This document shows positions 22,901 through 35,653 of a DNA stretch of 64,000 bases, piece after piece. The stretch is from Chromera velia (lineage: Eukaryota > Sar > Chromeraceae). The notes beneath the pieces are model-generated. The model was not told where the DNA came from. It ran no database searches and saw only the letters and a list, made by a program, of their open reading frames with translations. Every line of letters starts with the position of its first letter. Positions within the stretch are counted from its first letter, which is position 1. The stretch spans positions 58,175-122,174 of the forward strand of contig JAHBMJ010005404.1 in the NCBI GenBank assembly GCA_018398765.1. The letters are read 5' to 3'. Made by a program: the position numbers and the translations under genes.

Positions 22901-25226
22901 CTGCCCTCCCCCCCCCTTGGACCCCTATGATCATTCTGATCGAGTGCCCCCCCCTTGCAGGCAGATGCAACGAGATCCTCCACGATCTGCCTCTGGATCT
23001 CTTCCCGGCTCTGATTTCGCTTTCCGGGACCACACCCTGCGAGAACGGTTTCAATCTTTCCTTGCAGGAAGGAAACCCCTGAAGGAGTTGCGAGGAACTC
23101 AACGACTCTTTTGGTTGCTGCTGCGTCCCTTCTCTTTTCTGCCGCCTCCTCAGCCTTCTGGAGCGACGCGAGGGTCTTTTGCCTCTTTGAGAAGGCGACG
23201 CGCATACGGGCAATGACTCGTCTCTGACGCGCCGCCACATCCCTCAGCAATCCTTCTGCTCCTCTTCTACGCCATTCTCCTGCATCACACGATCAATCGA
23301 AGGAATTCAGCGACTCAACGTTGACCCTTCTTCCCCAAACTGACTTCACAAAGGCAGCTCTCTCTGGCATGCAGGATCAATTTGAAAAGTGCCAAGACGA
23401 CAGGTGACGGTCTAGCAGGCAGGCCAAATTGCTGCTCAGCAGACAGGTGGGCGGGCACGCAGAGCGATACAGATATTCCTTGGAGTCAGGCTGGTGACAT
23501 GGACGCAAAATGCAAAACGAGGAGACAAACGTGAAAGCAGAAAAAGTACCAAGCAACCTGAACGCTTTCAAGACCAGACAAACAAACAAACAAATGCAAA
23601 AACACAGGACAATGGGAGGCAGACTCATCGACGACATCAACAAACACGCGAACTGACCAGGTTTCACGGGGTTCACTTCCGGTTTGAATGTGCACGCCAG
23701 TTCTTCCTGTCTCTCCTGAGCAGCCTTCTTCAAGATGCCCAGCTGAGCATACCGCTCCCGTGCCTCCATCCAGTCCTGGTTTCTCTCCAAAAACCCACGA
23801 GCATCTACACATCTGCAAGCGAACAATGTGAAACAATCAGGAGCTTCAAGAGCTTCGCAGGATTTATTTTTCGAACAGTCATTCCATCTTCATAAAACCA
23901 CAGCCTCATTTCAGAGGCCATCATACGAACAAGTGTTTGTGGGCTGACATGCAATCACATGCATGAGTTCATGCACTTAATTCTGAAGAGCAAATTCGTT
24001 TGTTCTTTCTGCTTCCACGACTTAGAATCACCCATGCACTCCTAGTCCCAATCCTCTCTAGCTGCCTATCTGTGAGAACTTTTTTTTGATCTGTTTGTTG
24101 CCTCGAGGTAAATCTGGCTGATCCCATGACCCCAATCTGACACTAAAAGTCCATGCACCCAAAAAAGAATGTGCGCACAGCATCTCAACCGACCTTGCTG
24201 AGCTTTGACGAACCAGAACCATGGTGTCCTCCCTCATCTGCGCGAGGGCAGCCTCCTCTGCTGCGCTGTTGTCTGCCTGTCTCTTGGCGAGTCTTTCGGC
24301 TCTTGCTGCCCCCTCTCGGTGGAGGGCCAAAAAGAGACGCCGCCCTCTGCGCCCCCTCTGCTCCTGATGCCGAGTGATAATCTCCTCCAGTCTCTTCTGC
24401 AGTTCCTTTTCCTCTTTGTTTGAGGGGTTCCGCGCCGCCAGGGCAGAAGCGGCTAGGGCAGAGAACGGGGAAATCGATTCTGCCCCTAGAACCCCCCCGC
24501 CGTCTGTCCGATGTCTGCGCTTTTCAAGTTGCCACTTGATCTTTTCAAGAGGGTCTGAGGGGACCTTGGCGGCACCTCTCTGTCGACTCAGGGGAAGGAA
24601 CAGAGCGGAAGGTTTTTGAATCGACCGGGGAGATGCTCCCTTACTGGAAGGAAGGGCGGCAGTCTGTTTCTGCTCCTCTGCGTCCTGTGTCTTTGTCTGG
24701 TTGTGAGTCGACACACCAGACCCGATTGGGTACCCCGGAAAGAACTGAGACACCAGGACACCTTCTGACCGCCCTGTCTTGGTGTCAGCATCCGACTCTG
24801 TCGGACGTCTGACAGACTGATGAGCCGGTGACGCTCCAGACACAGTCGGCCCGTTAGAGGGGGTCAGTGAGCGTGTCAACTGGCCCATAGCGTCGCGTAC
24901 TGTGGATGCGCCTATTGCATACGAGACAGAGGCATCGGAAGGCGACAGAGAGAGAGAAAGCTGGGAGTGCCCCGCCATAGGTTGTGGAGGGAGTGTGAGA
25001 GGAAGTGCGACAATGGGGGTCTCTCGATCTGCGCGCATCTCATTTCCCTGGAAACTGCTTTCGGCAAAACCAGACAACAGATGAGTCCCCAGACTTGGGA
25101 TCATCACATTTTGACCCTGGGAAGATTGCTGGTTCAGAGAGGGAAAAAGAGGGCGGGCGCTTGTCCCCGGTGGGAAGGTGAACGAGCTCGGAGCCTGCGT
25201 GTAGAGCTGTCCCGACGGAAGCCACA

Positions 25227-25257
<31 letters not shown>

Positions 25258-27628
25258 GAACGAGAGGTGAGAGAAGTATGTTTACAGTCATATTTAGAAA
25301 AAAGAGGGTAAAAGCTTCATGCACAGCCACACAAAAATAGACCAAACGTGTGCAGAATCAGCACTGCATGTATCATCGACAGAAAACGGCCGACAGACAT
25401 ATTGCTTAGCCTCACACAATGATCACCCAAAACCGCCAAGTGGCTCCATCATCCACGCAAATGGTGCCTCCCTGACTGACTGACTGACTGACTGTTTGTG
25501 GATCCTCCACAGATGCCCCCCTTGCCCTCGCTGCGTTGAAGTCTGGACCCAGCAGAGCATGTCCCTCCTGCTGCTGCTGTTGGAACAGTCCAGGCTGCAG
25601 TCCCCCCGCAATTGAGGGTCCGTAGGAGGTACCGCCGGAGAGATTGGAGACCTCCACAGAGGGGGCAACGTAAGGGGACGAGGAGACGGAGGTGCCTGTA
25701 AGAGCAGGTCCACTAAGCCACCCTCCACACACACCTGTGCCTGTGCATGTGCCTGCAGCGATTGAAGAGTCTCCTCTGGTCCAGCTGGCAGCAGGCAGGG
25801 GGGGCACAGGGGCAGGGAAGGACACTGGAGCTGTGGCAGCTCCAGAGTGTCTTGTTTGGTGTCCTGTGACTTGGGAAAGGGTTTTTGTCTCCTGCACTGA
25901 GCGCAGGTGTGATGAATTCATTCCCGATTCGGAAAGAGGAGGTACAGCATTTGACGCGACGTGCGCCGCGGGGTTTGCACTATCCTTGGCAGCTTCATAG
26001 TTTTTCATGGCGAGTTGTGGTTGTTGGGAGTTTCTCTGTACAGGAAATTTGAAACTGCGCTCCTCTGTCTCTGTCTGTAGAGTCACAGGCTTTGACAGAA
26101 GATGATCCGGTTCTGAGTCGGATTCCCAGTCTCCGTCTTCCTCTTTTGGACTGCGCTCTTCAGGATCTCTGTCTTCTTCTGGGTGCATGGTCTTTTGAAC
26201 TTCGCCCTCTGCAGGCGAGGCGGGGACGGGCTGAGCGGCTGTTTGGCTGACTTCATCCCCGCCTGTTGTAGGGGGCATCGAGAGGACGAATAAAGAATGA
26301 GGGGGTGCGGCTTTGTGGAAAAGTGGGCGTCGTGCACTGGTGCGTCGTTTGGGTTTGGTTGTTTTTGCCAATCTGACTCCTGGGTTGTTGACAGAGGAGG
26401 GCTCGTGGTTTTCTTCTTGGTTCTTCTCTTTTGGATAGGTTCTCTGCCTTCTGACTGTTTCTTTGACATGAGTCTGCCTTTTCGTGCTTTTCGATCCTGT
26501 CGGTTGTTGCGGATGGTCCCTCTCCTTCTCCTTTTCCTTTTCCCTTTCCGTGGAAGCGCACGTCGGTGCCGCATAGTTCGGTCGAGAGGAGGGAATGGGC
26601 TGGGGGCATCTGATGAGTCTCTGGCGTCCCTTCCTTGTCGATTGGGGAGAAATCGAAGAGGAAGGGAGCTGGCTGTTGTTGTTCCCTGCTTGGCGGATTC
26701 TAACAAGAAGTGAAGATTCTCGGGGTAGGCTCTTCTCTGCTTCTCTTTCTTCTTCTTCTTCTTCCCCCGCAGGAATCTCATCTTCCTCTGGTCCGTGTAT
26801 GGCAAATTGAATCGCGGGGGTGTCTCCGGTCTGCTGCGTCGGGATGTCCCTCAAGATTTTGGTGTCCTCCTGACGATCTGTTGGCCCCCTGAGGGATTCC
26901 TGTGCCATGAAAGAATGCTGTTCGGCAACCCATCCCACTGGAATGCCCTGAGGAGGTCTCTCTGCAGTCTCCTTTCCTCCCTCTGAGTCTGCAACGTGGG
27001 TGTGAAGACGGGAGTCCATCTCTGTGTGTGCGAGTGTGGGAGGCAAGGTGACTGGGTCCATGTCGCTGTACTGATTCACAGAACCGGGCTGCTCAAAACA
27101 CACAGCGCCAAAACTTCCCTCTGACACCATGCCTCCGTTGAGAGGAGTGCTGGAAGGCTGCATGGGAGTGACATGTTCTCCCCTGACTGCGGTTTGTAAG
27201 GACATTTTTTGCGGTTGAGGTTTGACAGGGACATAGCTTCCCCTGACTCGGTTTGTATTCCCGACCTGCTGCCCCGAGGGGGACACGGACTGTAGGGAAT
27301 TCCTCAGGGTGTAGCCTGTGTTGCTCGCTCCTGTATAGTGCCGTTGAGGAGTCCATCGGAAATTGTTCGGGGGTGTCAGGGATGGGGTATGGCAGAAAGA
27401 TTGAAACGCTTTCTGCTGCATCTGGGGAGAAAGGGTCGGTTGACGCGGAGGGAAGTGGTGGGGTCCATGTGGTGCAACACTGACTCCGTGGGCATGGGTC
27501 GACGAAGAAGGGAGACCGCTGTCAATAACTGCAGCAGCAGGGATCCATTTTAGTCTTTGGTGGGGTGCTTGCGGTAAGGGACCGCACGGCACCACATGTG
27601 GGCTTTGTTTTTGTGGTTGATACTGCAT
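19969..27628 (-). CDS. Large mostly disordered protein with coiled coils and a TFKPEVNP motif, 2109 aa
   Basis: Exons: 27628-25493, 25206-24194, 23812-23658, 23279-22651, 22365-19969 (TAA). Phases agree at all four joins, giving 2110 codons. Exon 1 (712 aa) is Gln/Pro/Ser-rich with an acidic run (EEEEEEREAEKS) and basic patches. Exon 2 ends in a coiled coil (KELQKRLEEIITRHQEQRGR; AAEEAALAQMREDTMVL). Exon 3 encodes FLERNQDWMEARERYAQL and then ACTFKPEVNP, a helix-plus-TFKP.(I/V)N arrangement seen in many alveolate proteins of unknown function. Exon 4 is coiled coil (QKTLASLQKAEEAAEKRRDA). Exon 5 (798 aa) begins with a Glu-rich segment and becomes Pro/Gln/His-rich to the C terminus. No signal peptide, membrane span or catalytic motif was seen. 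A scaffold or cytoskeletal role would be a guess. The ATG is the first in the open frame. The 3' end abuts convergent intergenic DNA. Confidence 0.8.
25222..25257. repeat. (CA)n microsatellite
   Basis: In intron 1 of the 2109-aa gene, just upstream of the exon 2 acceptor on the sense strand. Confidence 0.85.
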
Positions 27629-30384
27629 CTTGGACTGCAGTCAAATCAAACGGCGCTTTCTTGGAATGGTACAGCCGCACTCTAACAGGATGGCGTAGTG
27701 TTGTCGGATTTCATCAGAAACTCAGTCTGTTGCATTCCGAAAAGGACATCAAGCGTTTGAAGCACTCTTCGAAAGAGACGTGGATTTTCCTGTGAAGAAT
27801 GAGTTCCCAATAAGAACAGTTACGGCAGCTTGACCAGGATAGCTGGCTTCAAGTGCAAGAAACTTTGCCAGTTATGACGTACTCAAGTATATTTTATGCA
27901 TGCAAATACATATACGTATATTCAATCGAGACATGCATGCAAAATATATGAATTCCATTTATTAAAATAAACTCATTATCACAAGTCAGTTCGCGCGGAT
28001 TGCGCGCGGAGGTAAGTCTGCAAGAGTTACTATGCAGGGCGCGTGGGTCGGCTCATTGACATACAGCGGCATGGAGTAACAAATTTCGGCTCCCTTAATT
28101 ACTCAAGTGCGCGACTTGCGGCTAAACTAAACGGTAGCTTTTTTTGAAAAAGAAATATGCGGCAGGGAGTATGGATAATAAAAATTTCCTAATAAATTGG
28201 GAAAAGATACAAAATCAACTTCCAACATTATCATTAAGACACTGACCTTCCAGATTCTTAATCTGCAAACCACTTTAAGACACTCACCTTTATAACTTAA
28301 ACAATGATTTATTACAGAATATTAAAAGACCAGTTTATGTTGGCTCACTGATCTTGAATACTGATGGATACATAAGAGTGGGTGCGTATTGTATTCCGAT
28401 ATATTTCGGATTTGATATATATTGCGTACGAACTAAGTGGAAACAGGAGTAAACAAACTGTATGTTTTGAGGCAGTGCTGGTCACACTAACTAGCACACT
28501 ACTTCCCCGAGGAATTGAACTCCGTTTTAGAGGGAAGACACAAAAAAGTGTGCGTAAAAGATAACTAAGTTAAGGTAAGTACAACTAAGTTAAATCGCTA
28601 GTTAATTAAATCAAAAGTTATCGACATGTAGCTAATAGCCATATATTATGTAGGTCTAGATATATATGCGTAGTATCAAAGCTTTGAAAGCCCTTTAATA
28701 TAGGCTTAATGTATGCTATATGCTAGGCGTATCACAGAAAAAAAAAAATAATTTAAGCACATCGATCCTCGCTTTTTTTTTTTTTTTTGCCCGACGATGC
28801 TAGCGACGATGTTAGGTGACAAACAGCTGTTTTTCAAGTGTTGTTTTGGTGTTGCACAAGTGTTGCTTAGGTATTGCACAAAAAATAATAATAAAAAAAT
28901 TAAGTTAATTCTGGTTTACTTTTTTTTTTTTGCTGTGATACGCCTAGACTAGGTAATCGTGAACGCTTTCCCATTCAAAAACGAAAAAAGGCTATATGAT
29001 TACTTCATATAAAAAAGAGAAAAAAGAAAAAAAAAAAAAAGATGAAATTTATATATTAAAGGTGTTTATACTCAAACATTTATAGTACTTACTTTTGAGA
29101 AAACACTTAGTGCAATAATCTCATCTTTAACCCAGCCTTTAACATACACGGCTAGTAATAATCGAAAACTTATGTGAACAAAATTTGGTTTTTAATTTGT
29201 TTGTAACAGTTTCTATGCATGAAAGAGGACCGCGTTCAACATTCTTACTAATTTGATTGCAAGATAGCAAATGAGCGCCCCCCCCTCACCCCCACCCCCC
29301 CTCCATCCATGCGCATGCGGTTGTTTCTCATTCGTTTGGCTCATGAGAAACTGACTGTGTACAGATCTGCATGCCACCAGGTGCCTCGAATTTCGAGCCT
29401 GCAAATATGATTTTTGCCGTATCTTTCTTGGACTGCCCTTCTCCTCTCCAGAGAGAGAATGCCGACCTCTGGCTGCATGCGCTCTGTCTGTCTTTGCCCT
29501 ACTGGACAGCGAGAGCAGCCACCACAGGACAACTCAACGAAAGAATCTGGAGGAAGGATGAAGGGGACGTCGAAGAGAAAGAATGGGCATGCAGGACAAA
29601 ATGGAGAACAAACAGGCAGGCAACGTCTTGACCCTCACACACCTGCTTTACGCATGGACAAGCCCAGACCCCCCCCACCCCCCTACCCGATTCCTCAGAA
29701 GGTGAATGATAGATCAAACTCAGTAGGTAGGAAGACAGGGCCTGCACTCGCTTCGAAACAATCAAGACCAAGAGAACTTTGCCCCTCTTGAATTAGAGAT
29801 TTTCGCCCCACTAAAAAAAACGCTCCGAAGTACGGTGATGAGCGTAGGGAAAGCAACCATCAGCAGCAAAGAGAAGGCAAGGTAATGGAGAGGATGGGAA
29901 GCGTAGGAAAAGCAACCACCATCAAAGATAAGGCGAGGGAATATAGAGGACGGGAAAGAAATACATTGAAAAAGGAATGGGAAGAGATCGGCAAGCAGGG
30001 AGGCGAAAAGGCGGGGAGCATTTGAAAGCAAGCGGAAGCCGAAAGAAGGGCAGAGAAGATGGGGAACGGGAGGGAGGAAATTTTTGCGGAGTCTCAACAC
30101 CAAACCCTTTTTTATATTCTCTGTACAATGAACCGTTGTGGGATTCGATCAGTATTTCGGTTGCTTGGATTACACGCCGTCCTTCCATCTCCTCCCCCCC
30201 CCCGTGTTCCTCCCTCCCTTGTGTAACCATACAACGTTCACTCCTTGCAATTTGAATCTTTCCCATGCGATCTTCACTTTCTGTTTCCTGAGTTGCCTCT
30301 CTGCTCACAGGCAGGCAGGCACTCCCCTCCGATTGATTCTTCAGGCAGGCATCAATCAATCAATCAATTACACGATTCGGCAGG
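27629..30384. other. Intergenic region with AT-rich island (about 27800-29250)
   Basis: Separates two minus-strand genes. Composition is AT-rich with several poly-A/T runs (28740-28750, 28773-28789, 28921-28931, 29028-29040). A small CG-rich segment lies at 27990-28130. A short inverted-repeat element sits at 28723-28947. 29300-30384 is gene-like in composition, probably the 3' UTR/downstream flank of the giant gene. No supported exon. Confidence 0.6.
28723..28947. mobile_element. Candidate MITE-like non-autonomous DNA element, 225 bp
   Basis: Perfect 15-nt terminal inverted repeats, CTAGGCGTATCACAG at 28723-28737 and its complement at 28933-28947, each continuing inward with an A-run or T-run. 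No ORF inside. No convincing target-site duplication was found outside, so mobility is inferred from structure only. Confidence 0.45.
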
Positions 30385-33300
30385 TCATGCCGCGTCGCTT
30401 GCAGAGAGGAGCTCCCTCGAGTACAGCTTGAACCACCGCCCCTGGTCTTTCCTGAGCGAGTAGACTCCAGTCAAGATATGCCTGCAGAAATGCACAGAGA
30501 CAGCAAAGTCAAGCACAAAGTAAAAGCCAATCTAACAGTTGGCTGCTCTCAGTTTCAAGCATGAAGAATGCAACAGACCCCTCTCTACACCTTTCCACTC
30601 GTGAACCTACTTGCTTTCATTTGTGCATGGAAGTCCAAGCACTCTCCGATGCGGTTTCTTCGACATTCATTCCTCACAGCCTGTTAATTTGTCTCCGTGC
30701 TTGCCTCAGTAGTCCTACAAGAAACTAAGGATGGCCCCAAAAGAATAGAGAATGGATTAATAAAGGAGAAAGAACAAGAACAATACGAGGGAATCCAACC
30801 GGATAGCTGCACTGACTGACAGACTGACCCTCTGGGCACTTGGAGTTCCCTTCCGTTAGTCATGTCCCTGTCGTCCTTTCCTTCGGGAGCAGAGGTCGCC
30901 TCCTCCCCCAAAGCCGCGGTGCCGGGCTTGAAGGGGCAGCACCTGCATGCGTGTGTGAGGAATGTACCCAAATCAGCGTGCGTCAATAGACTGTCAAAAC
31001 ACATACGGACCAAAAGAATCACTCAATGCACCTTCGTGTTTGTCTATGCAAACGATGAATAAGCCACTTCCAAAACAAATGCCAAAGCAATGCGCAAATG
31101 ACTTCGAAGCGGGGCAATAGAGAAACAAAAGGAAAGCATTAACGAAAGTTGCAGCTTGGTCTGCTTTTGTCGTTTCTCTCTCTGCCTCCTTCCCCTTCCC
31201 CTCCTGTAACCTTCCTTCACTTCATCCCCTATTCCGTTCTTGCCTTCCTCTTGTAACTCTCTGACTTTCTGTGAATCCTGAGAACCCTCATTTCATGCAG
31301 ACTAACGAGAACACGAAGGAGCGATCCTCGTCGTCGCTATTGTGTTCAGCTTGCACTCTGCAAGATCGAGACAGGCAGGCAGGCAGACTGATTTGTTCCA
31401 GGGGGCTGGAGGTTCTCGAGTGAGAGCACAAAGGCGGAAGGAATCGGCAAGCGCAACGGTCGAAAGACGAAGAGAGCTAGGACTGACTGACATCGGTCAG
31501 GGAAAGACCCAGAACCCACACGAACGGAGACATCGAGCATACGGACGGTCAAGAAACGCAAATCGTTTGCGTGGAAGAGCCAACTACAGACAACGGGAGG
31601 CTGAAGGCAGGAGAAAGATGAGTGCAAAGCATGCATTAACTCTTGACAGCAAAAAAAAAGAGCCGCCCACCAATTCAATCGCATGGACGGACGGACGGAC
31701 GGACCTGCAAATGAACGAATTCCCCCTGCACTTTCTTGTCCATGTCTTGCCATCGTTCTCATCCTGGTCGTTCACGAACTCCGTCTTCTTCAGCTCCTCG
31801 ATGTTGTCTTCGTCGATCTCCGGGCCGCTCTTCAGAGTCCCGCACTGCACGATTAATGCATTCATCGATCGATGATTTATTCGTCGCTTCACGGGGGCTT
31901 CCTTCAGTGATGACGCACACGGGTCGGTCAATTGAGTGTGAAAGACGAACATCCAAGGGAGGGGGCAACGAAACAAAGATTCGTGTACGGATGCCACCGA
32001 GCGAGACCGAAGCCAAGATGACGTGCGGAAGGACAAGGTGAGCAAAGGAGTAGCAGCAGCTGGTAAGAATCACATGCAGGCAAACTGTCATTCTCCGATA
32101 CAAATCGACTGTCTGTCAAGCTCTATGACATAATACCCAAATTCCCCCACCCACCCTGAACTTGTAACGGTTGTCGTTCTTGTCGTCGTCGAAAGTCCAG
32201 TCCCACCCGATAATTCCATTCGGTTCGAATCCCTTCTGTCTCTCTGCCTCGCCCTGATTTGTCTGCTGCTGCAACTCTCCTTGGACAAGGTCTGCAGCTG
32301 CAGAGAGAAAATGAGAGGGATCCATTGGGACGTGTGAGGTGGCAGGCACCGGGACAGAAGAGGAGTCTGCTGCAGGAGACTTTCGAACTTTCGGTTCAAT
32401 TGATTAGTTGATTATGTAAGTATCATCTTTAATCATCGTGAAAGGGATTTTCTCCCATCCAACAATAAAAAGCTTGGAAGGATTGGCGGGGCTGACACGA
32501 ACGAAGGAAAAAGAGCTGTCTTCTCATGCGGGCGTATGGGTCAGTCTCTCTCTGCCTTGAGGTTCTGCGTGTCTGTCTGACGCACGCACCGGTGGTATTT
32601 TCGGCATGTGCAGATGCACTTCCAGACTGGAGCAGAGTGGACATGCTCATGCTGCACTGAGAGTCAGAGGTGAAGTCGAGCGTCTCGTCAAATTCGTTGA
32701 TCCACCCCGTCCAGTCCATTGGCACAACCTTGGCAGGGCCCCCGAACTTGGACACCTTGCAGCCCTGTCCGACGTACTCTTCAAGGAACCACTCCTGCTC
32801 TCGCGCAGGCAGGCCGGGAGGCAGGCAAGCAGACAGACAGACAGACAGACAGACAGACGGACAGGCCCGATGAATTATTTTGATGTTTTGCTCTCTTGCA
32901 CACACAGACAGGGGGACAAGCAGGCGGACAGACAGCCTGACTGAGAAAGCTAGACCCTGAGGCGGGCAGGCGGGCAGGGAGACACAGAGACACGTAGAGA
33001 GAGATGGGTAAATGAAAGCACGGACCTGCACTTCTGAGTCCGCCTTTCTTGTAGTGCAGAAGAAGGAAAGGCGCAACAGTACACATCCGGTGCCCAAAGG
33101 ATGCTGCGTTTTGTTTCTTCAGTCAGAGAAACGCTGTCGATCGATCGAGTGCATTAAACGCTTGTATTAATCAATCTCAACCGTGCACTCAGTTAGTCAG
33201 TCAGTCTCACGATCTCTACTTAAAATGCGTATATACGTGCACCCACCCAACCACCCACCGACCCACGGACCTGTTCGATGTCGCCAGCGCAAGGCATGAA

Positions 33301-34131
33301 GACGAGGGGAGTTCCCGCCTTGCAGCTGGGAGAGGCAGGCTGAAGGCAGTAAAGCTCCGACCGCTCCACCTCCCCAAGACTCTCGGACTGGACTTTGAAC
33401 TTTCGCTTCCACTGGACGTGCAGACCGTCCCACTCAACAACGCTCTCTGCTGGGCGTGCCAGGTCCTTCACGCTTTTGTATGCATTCTGCTGAACCTGCT
33501 TGCTTGGGCGCGAGTTCAGCGCTTCTGCGAAGAAGGTTTCTGCACTATTTAGAACGTCGCCAAGGGATTCAGAGGCACTACTTCGCAGATCATCCATGAC
33601 TCGTTTGGCGATGTGGACCTTCCTTTCGTCGGTTTTCCATGCTTTCCCCTCTTCCACTCGGAATGCAGCCGAGACGCCCATGATTAGGTCCGCCAGCTGG
33701 GCACGCAGACGGCAACGGTCCGTTTTGAGAAGCACAACTTCATCCCTCTTGTACGCTGGCTGACAATCTAGATTGGGGGCTTCTCCGTTGTCGATTTTCT
33801 CTTCGTCCTGGGCCTTCTTACCGAGTTGCTTCTCGATTTGCGGCCGTATCTGTCTTCGGAGGTGTTCTTCAGTGAACAATCCTTTGTTGATGGCGTCCCT
33901 CATATTCGCGACATGGGCGTCCACCATTTTGTCAACCTCACTGCTGAACTGCTCCTCCTCCGCTTTCTCCTTGCACATGGCCTTCGCGTCTGTGAGCTCG
34001 TCTGCCGACAGGCAGTTCGCATCGTCTCCCTGCTGCTCCAACATCCGACGGTAGAAGCGGAGCCTGGAAGTCACGTCGTCACAGCCGATCAGCTGCATGA
34101 ACCCGTTCGCGATGCCCACGCATACCGGCAC
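30385..34131 (-). other. Giant gene exons 48-53: C-terminal region with dermatopontin-like segments
   Basis: Exons 34131-33271, 32794-32590, 32291-32155, 31844-31705, 30942-30829, 30481-30385. Exon 48 (287 codons) starts [19 protein letters not shown] and continues with helices rich in Lys/Glu. Later exons contain [20 protein letters not shown] then [13 protein letters not shown], and the end [29 protein letters not shown]. The repeated G(W/V)..., D.NDR, (Y/W)KF, C pattern recalls dermatopontin-type modules. This is a resemblance, not a firm assignment. Confidence 0.5.
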
Positions 34132-35594
34132 CTGCACAATTGTGAGGGGGGAACAATGTGTATGTACACAACATGACACAGACTGAAAGCCGCATCAGTC
34201 GAGATCAGATGGACCGGCACGCTCGTGTTTTCGTCGTGTGGTTCCGCAGACGCTACATGAATCCACTCATCTGTTGAGCTGAGAAAAACCATCTCTACAG
34301 AGACGCGTGATGCCAGTCCGGCACTTTTTTTTGCATGTACCACGAAGGTCCGCATGGACAGAGGGCAGCTTCTCTGACGTTCTTGCTCCAGCCATTTTTC
34401 CGTTTTTCCAAACTTGGCAGGGATAGACAGGAATAGGCGGACATCTAGGTCATTGCAACGGAGACATGCATGCATGCACACAGAGAAACGGCCCACCTCC
34501 TTCGGAGCTTTCCTGTATCGGAGACGGAAAGTGCCCTCGGGCATGGGCGAAACGCTTTTCACGACCTGCATGAAGGCATAGATCGAGCATCGGGCAGGGG
34601 ATAGAAAGAATCCGGAGGGAATTCAGAAATGAGTTGTATGAAGTGAGGGCAAACGACGGCATCGACTGCGAAAGCTTGTGAAAACTCCTTTTTGGGTGCG
34701 GCTGTACATGCTGAGGTACTCGTGAAAGAATGCTTCCAGAAACGCACGAGACACTGGAATACAACCCACGACACCTGCAGAAGCGGAAAGTGCTAACTGC
34801 ACAAGGAGGCGGTCGTGCATTTTTCAGTCGTCTGTTGCAAAAATCCATATCCTCTTCCCACCCCCCTCTTTGAGCACACTGGCAGACATATGAAAGTGCA
34901 CAGATCCATTGCATTTGTCTGGACACGAGTAACGATACACACAAGAAGGAGCAGCTTGCTTCTCATTTTGTGGAATGGGGAAGAAAGACGGAGGGGGAAT
35001 CCGATTGTCTCTCCCAGGAATCGGCACAGCAGACTTGGATGATGCACAGGCAGACAAGAAAGACAAAGAGGACAGAGAGATATAAACAGTCATGCCTCCA
35101 CTGACCTCCACTGCCATCACCTTTGCGATGTGAGTGTTTGCGGTGTCAGCATAGAATTCTCTTTCCAGATTCAGACCCCTGTCATCGAGCCCTGCCATCT
35201 TCACGAGGTGGCACCCACTCGAGACCTTCAGACTCTTCGGGGCGCTGTTGGCCTCCATCGACTCCACTGCCGTCCTTGCGTCCTGCAGGGGAAAAATCAA
35301 AAGATCGATGCATTTGGAAAAGCAGATTACATGACTGTGGAGAAGGCTGCAGCGACATTGAGTAAGATCCAATTGCTGGGCAACACCACGCTCTCTACGG
35401 ACAGAAACAGAAAGGTCAAACAGTCACAGGAAATGCCGGTCTGTCCGGCCGTCACGAGATAATCAAAAATCACTTGATATCCATTTGTCTACCAATAATT
35501 GCAGACAATCAGACAGATATCGAGAACTTGTGGGCGAACAAACATAGGAAGAAAGAGCCAACCCACACTAAGCTCCTTGTATCTTGAGAAAGAG

Positions 35595-35653
<59 letters not shown>

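Noticed and set aside
26083-26805. 240-codon Lys/Arg-rich minus-strand ORF
   Set aside because: Shadow frame of exon 1 of the 2109-aa gene, whose own frame is open over 712 codons.
28773-28790. Poly-T followed by gene-like bases as a retroposed poly-A tail
   Set aside because: No coding remnant or target duplication beside it. A/T runs are common in this AT-rich island.
32215-32240. tRNA-like B-box sequence GGTTCGAATCC
   Set aside because: It lies in exon 50 of the giant gene (frame KGFEPNG) and no A box or cloverleaf surrounds it.
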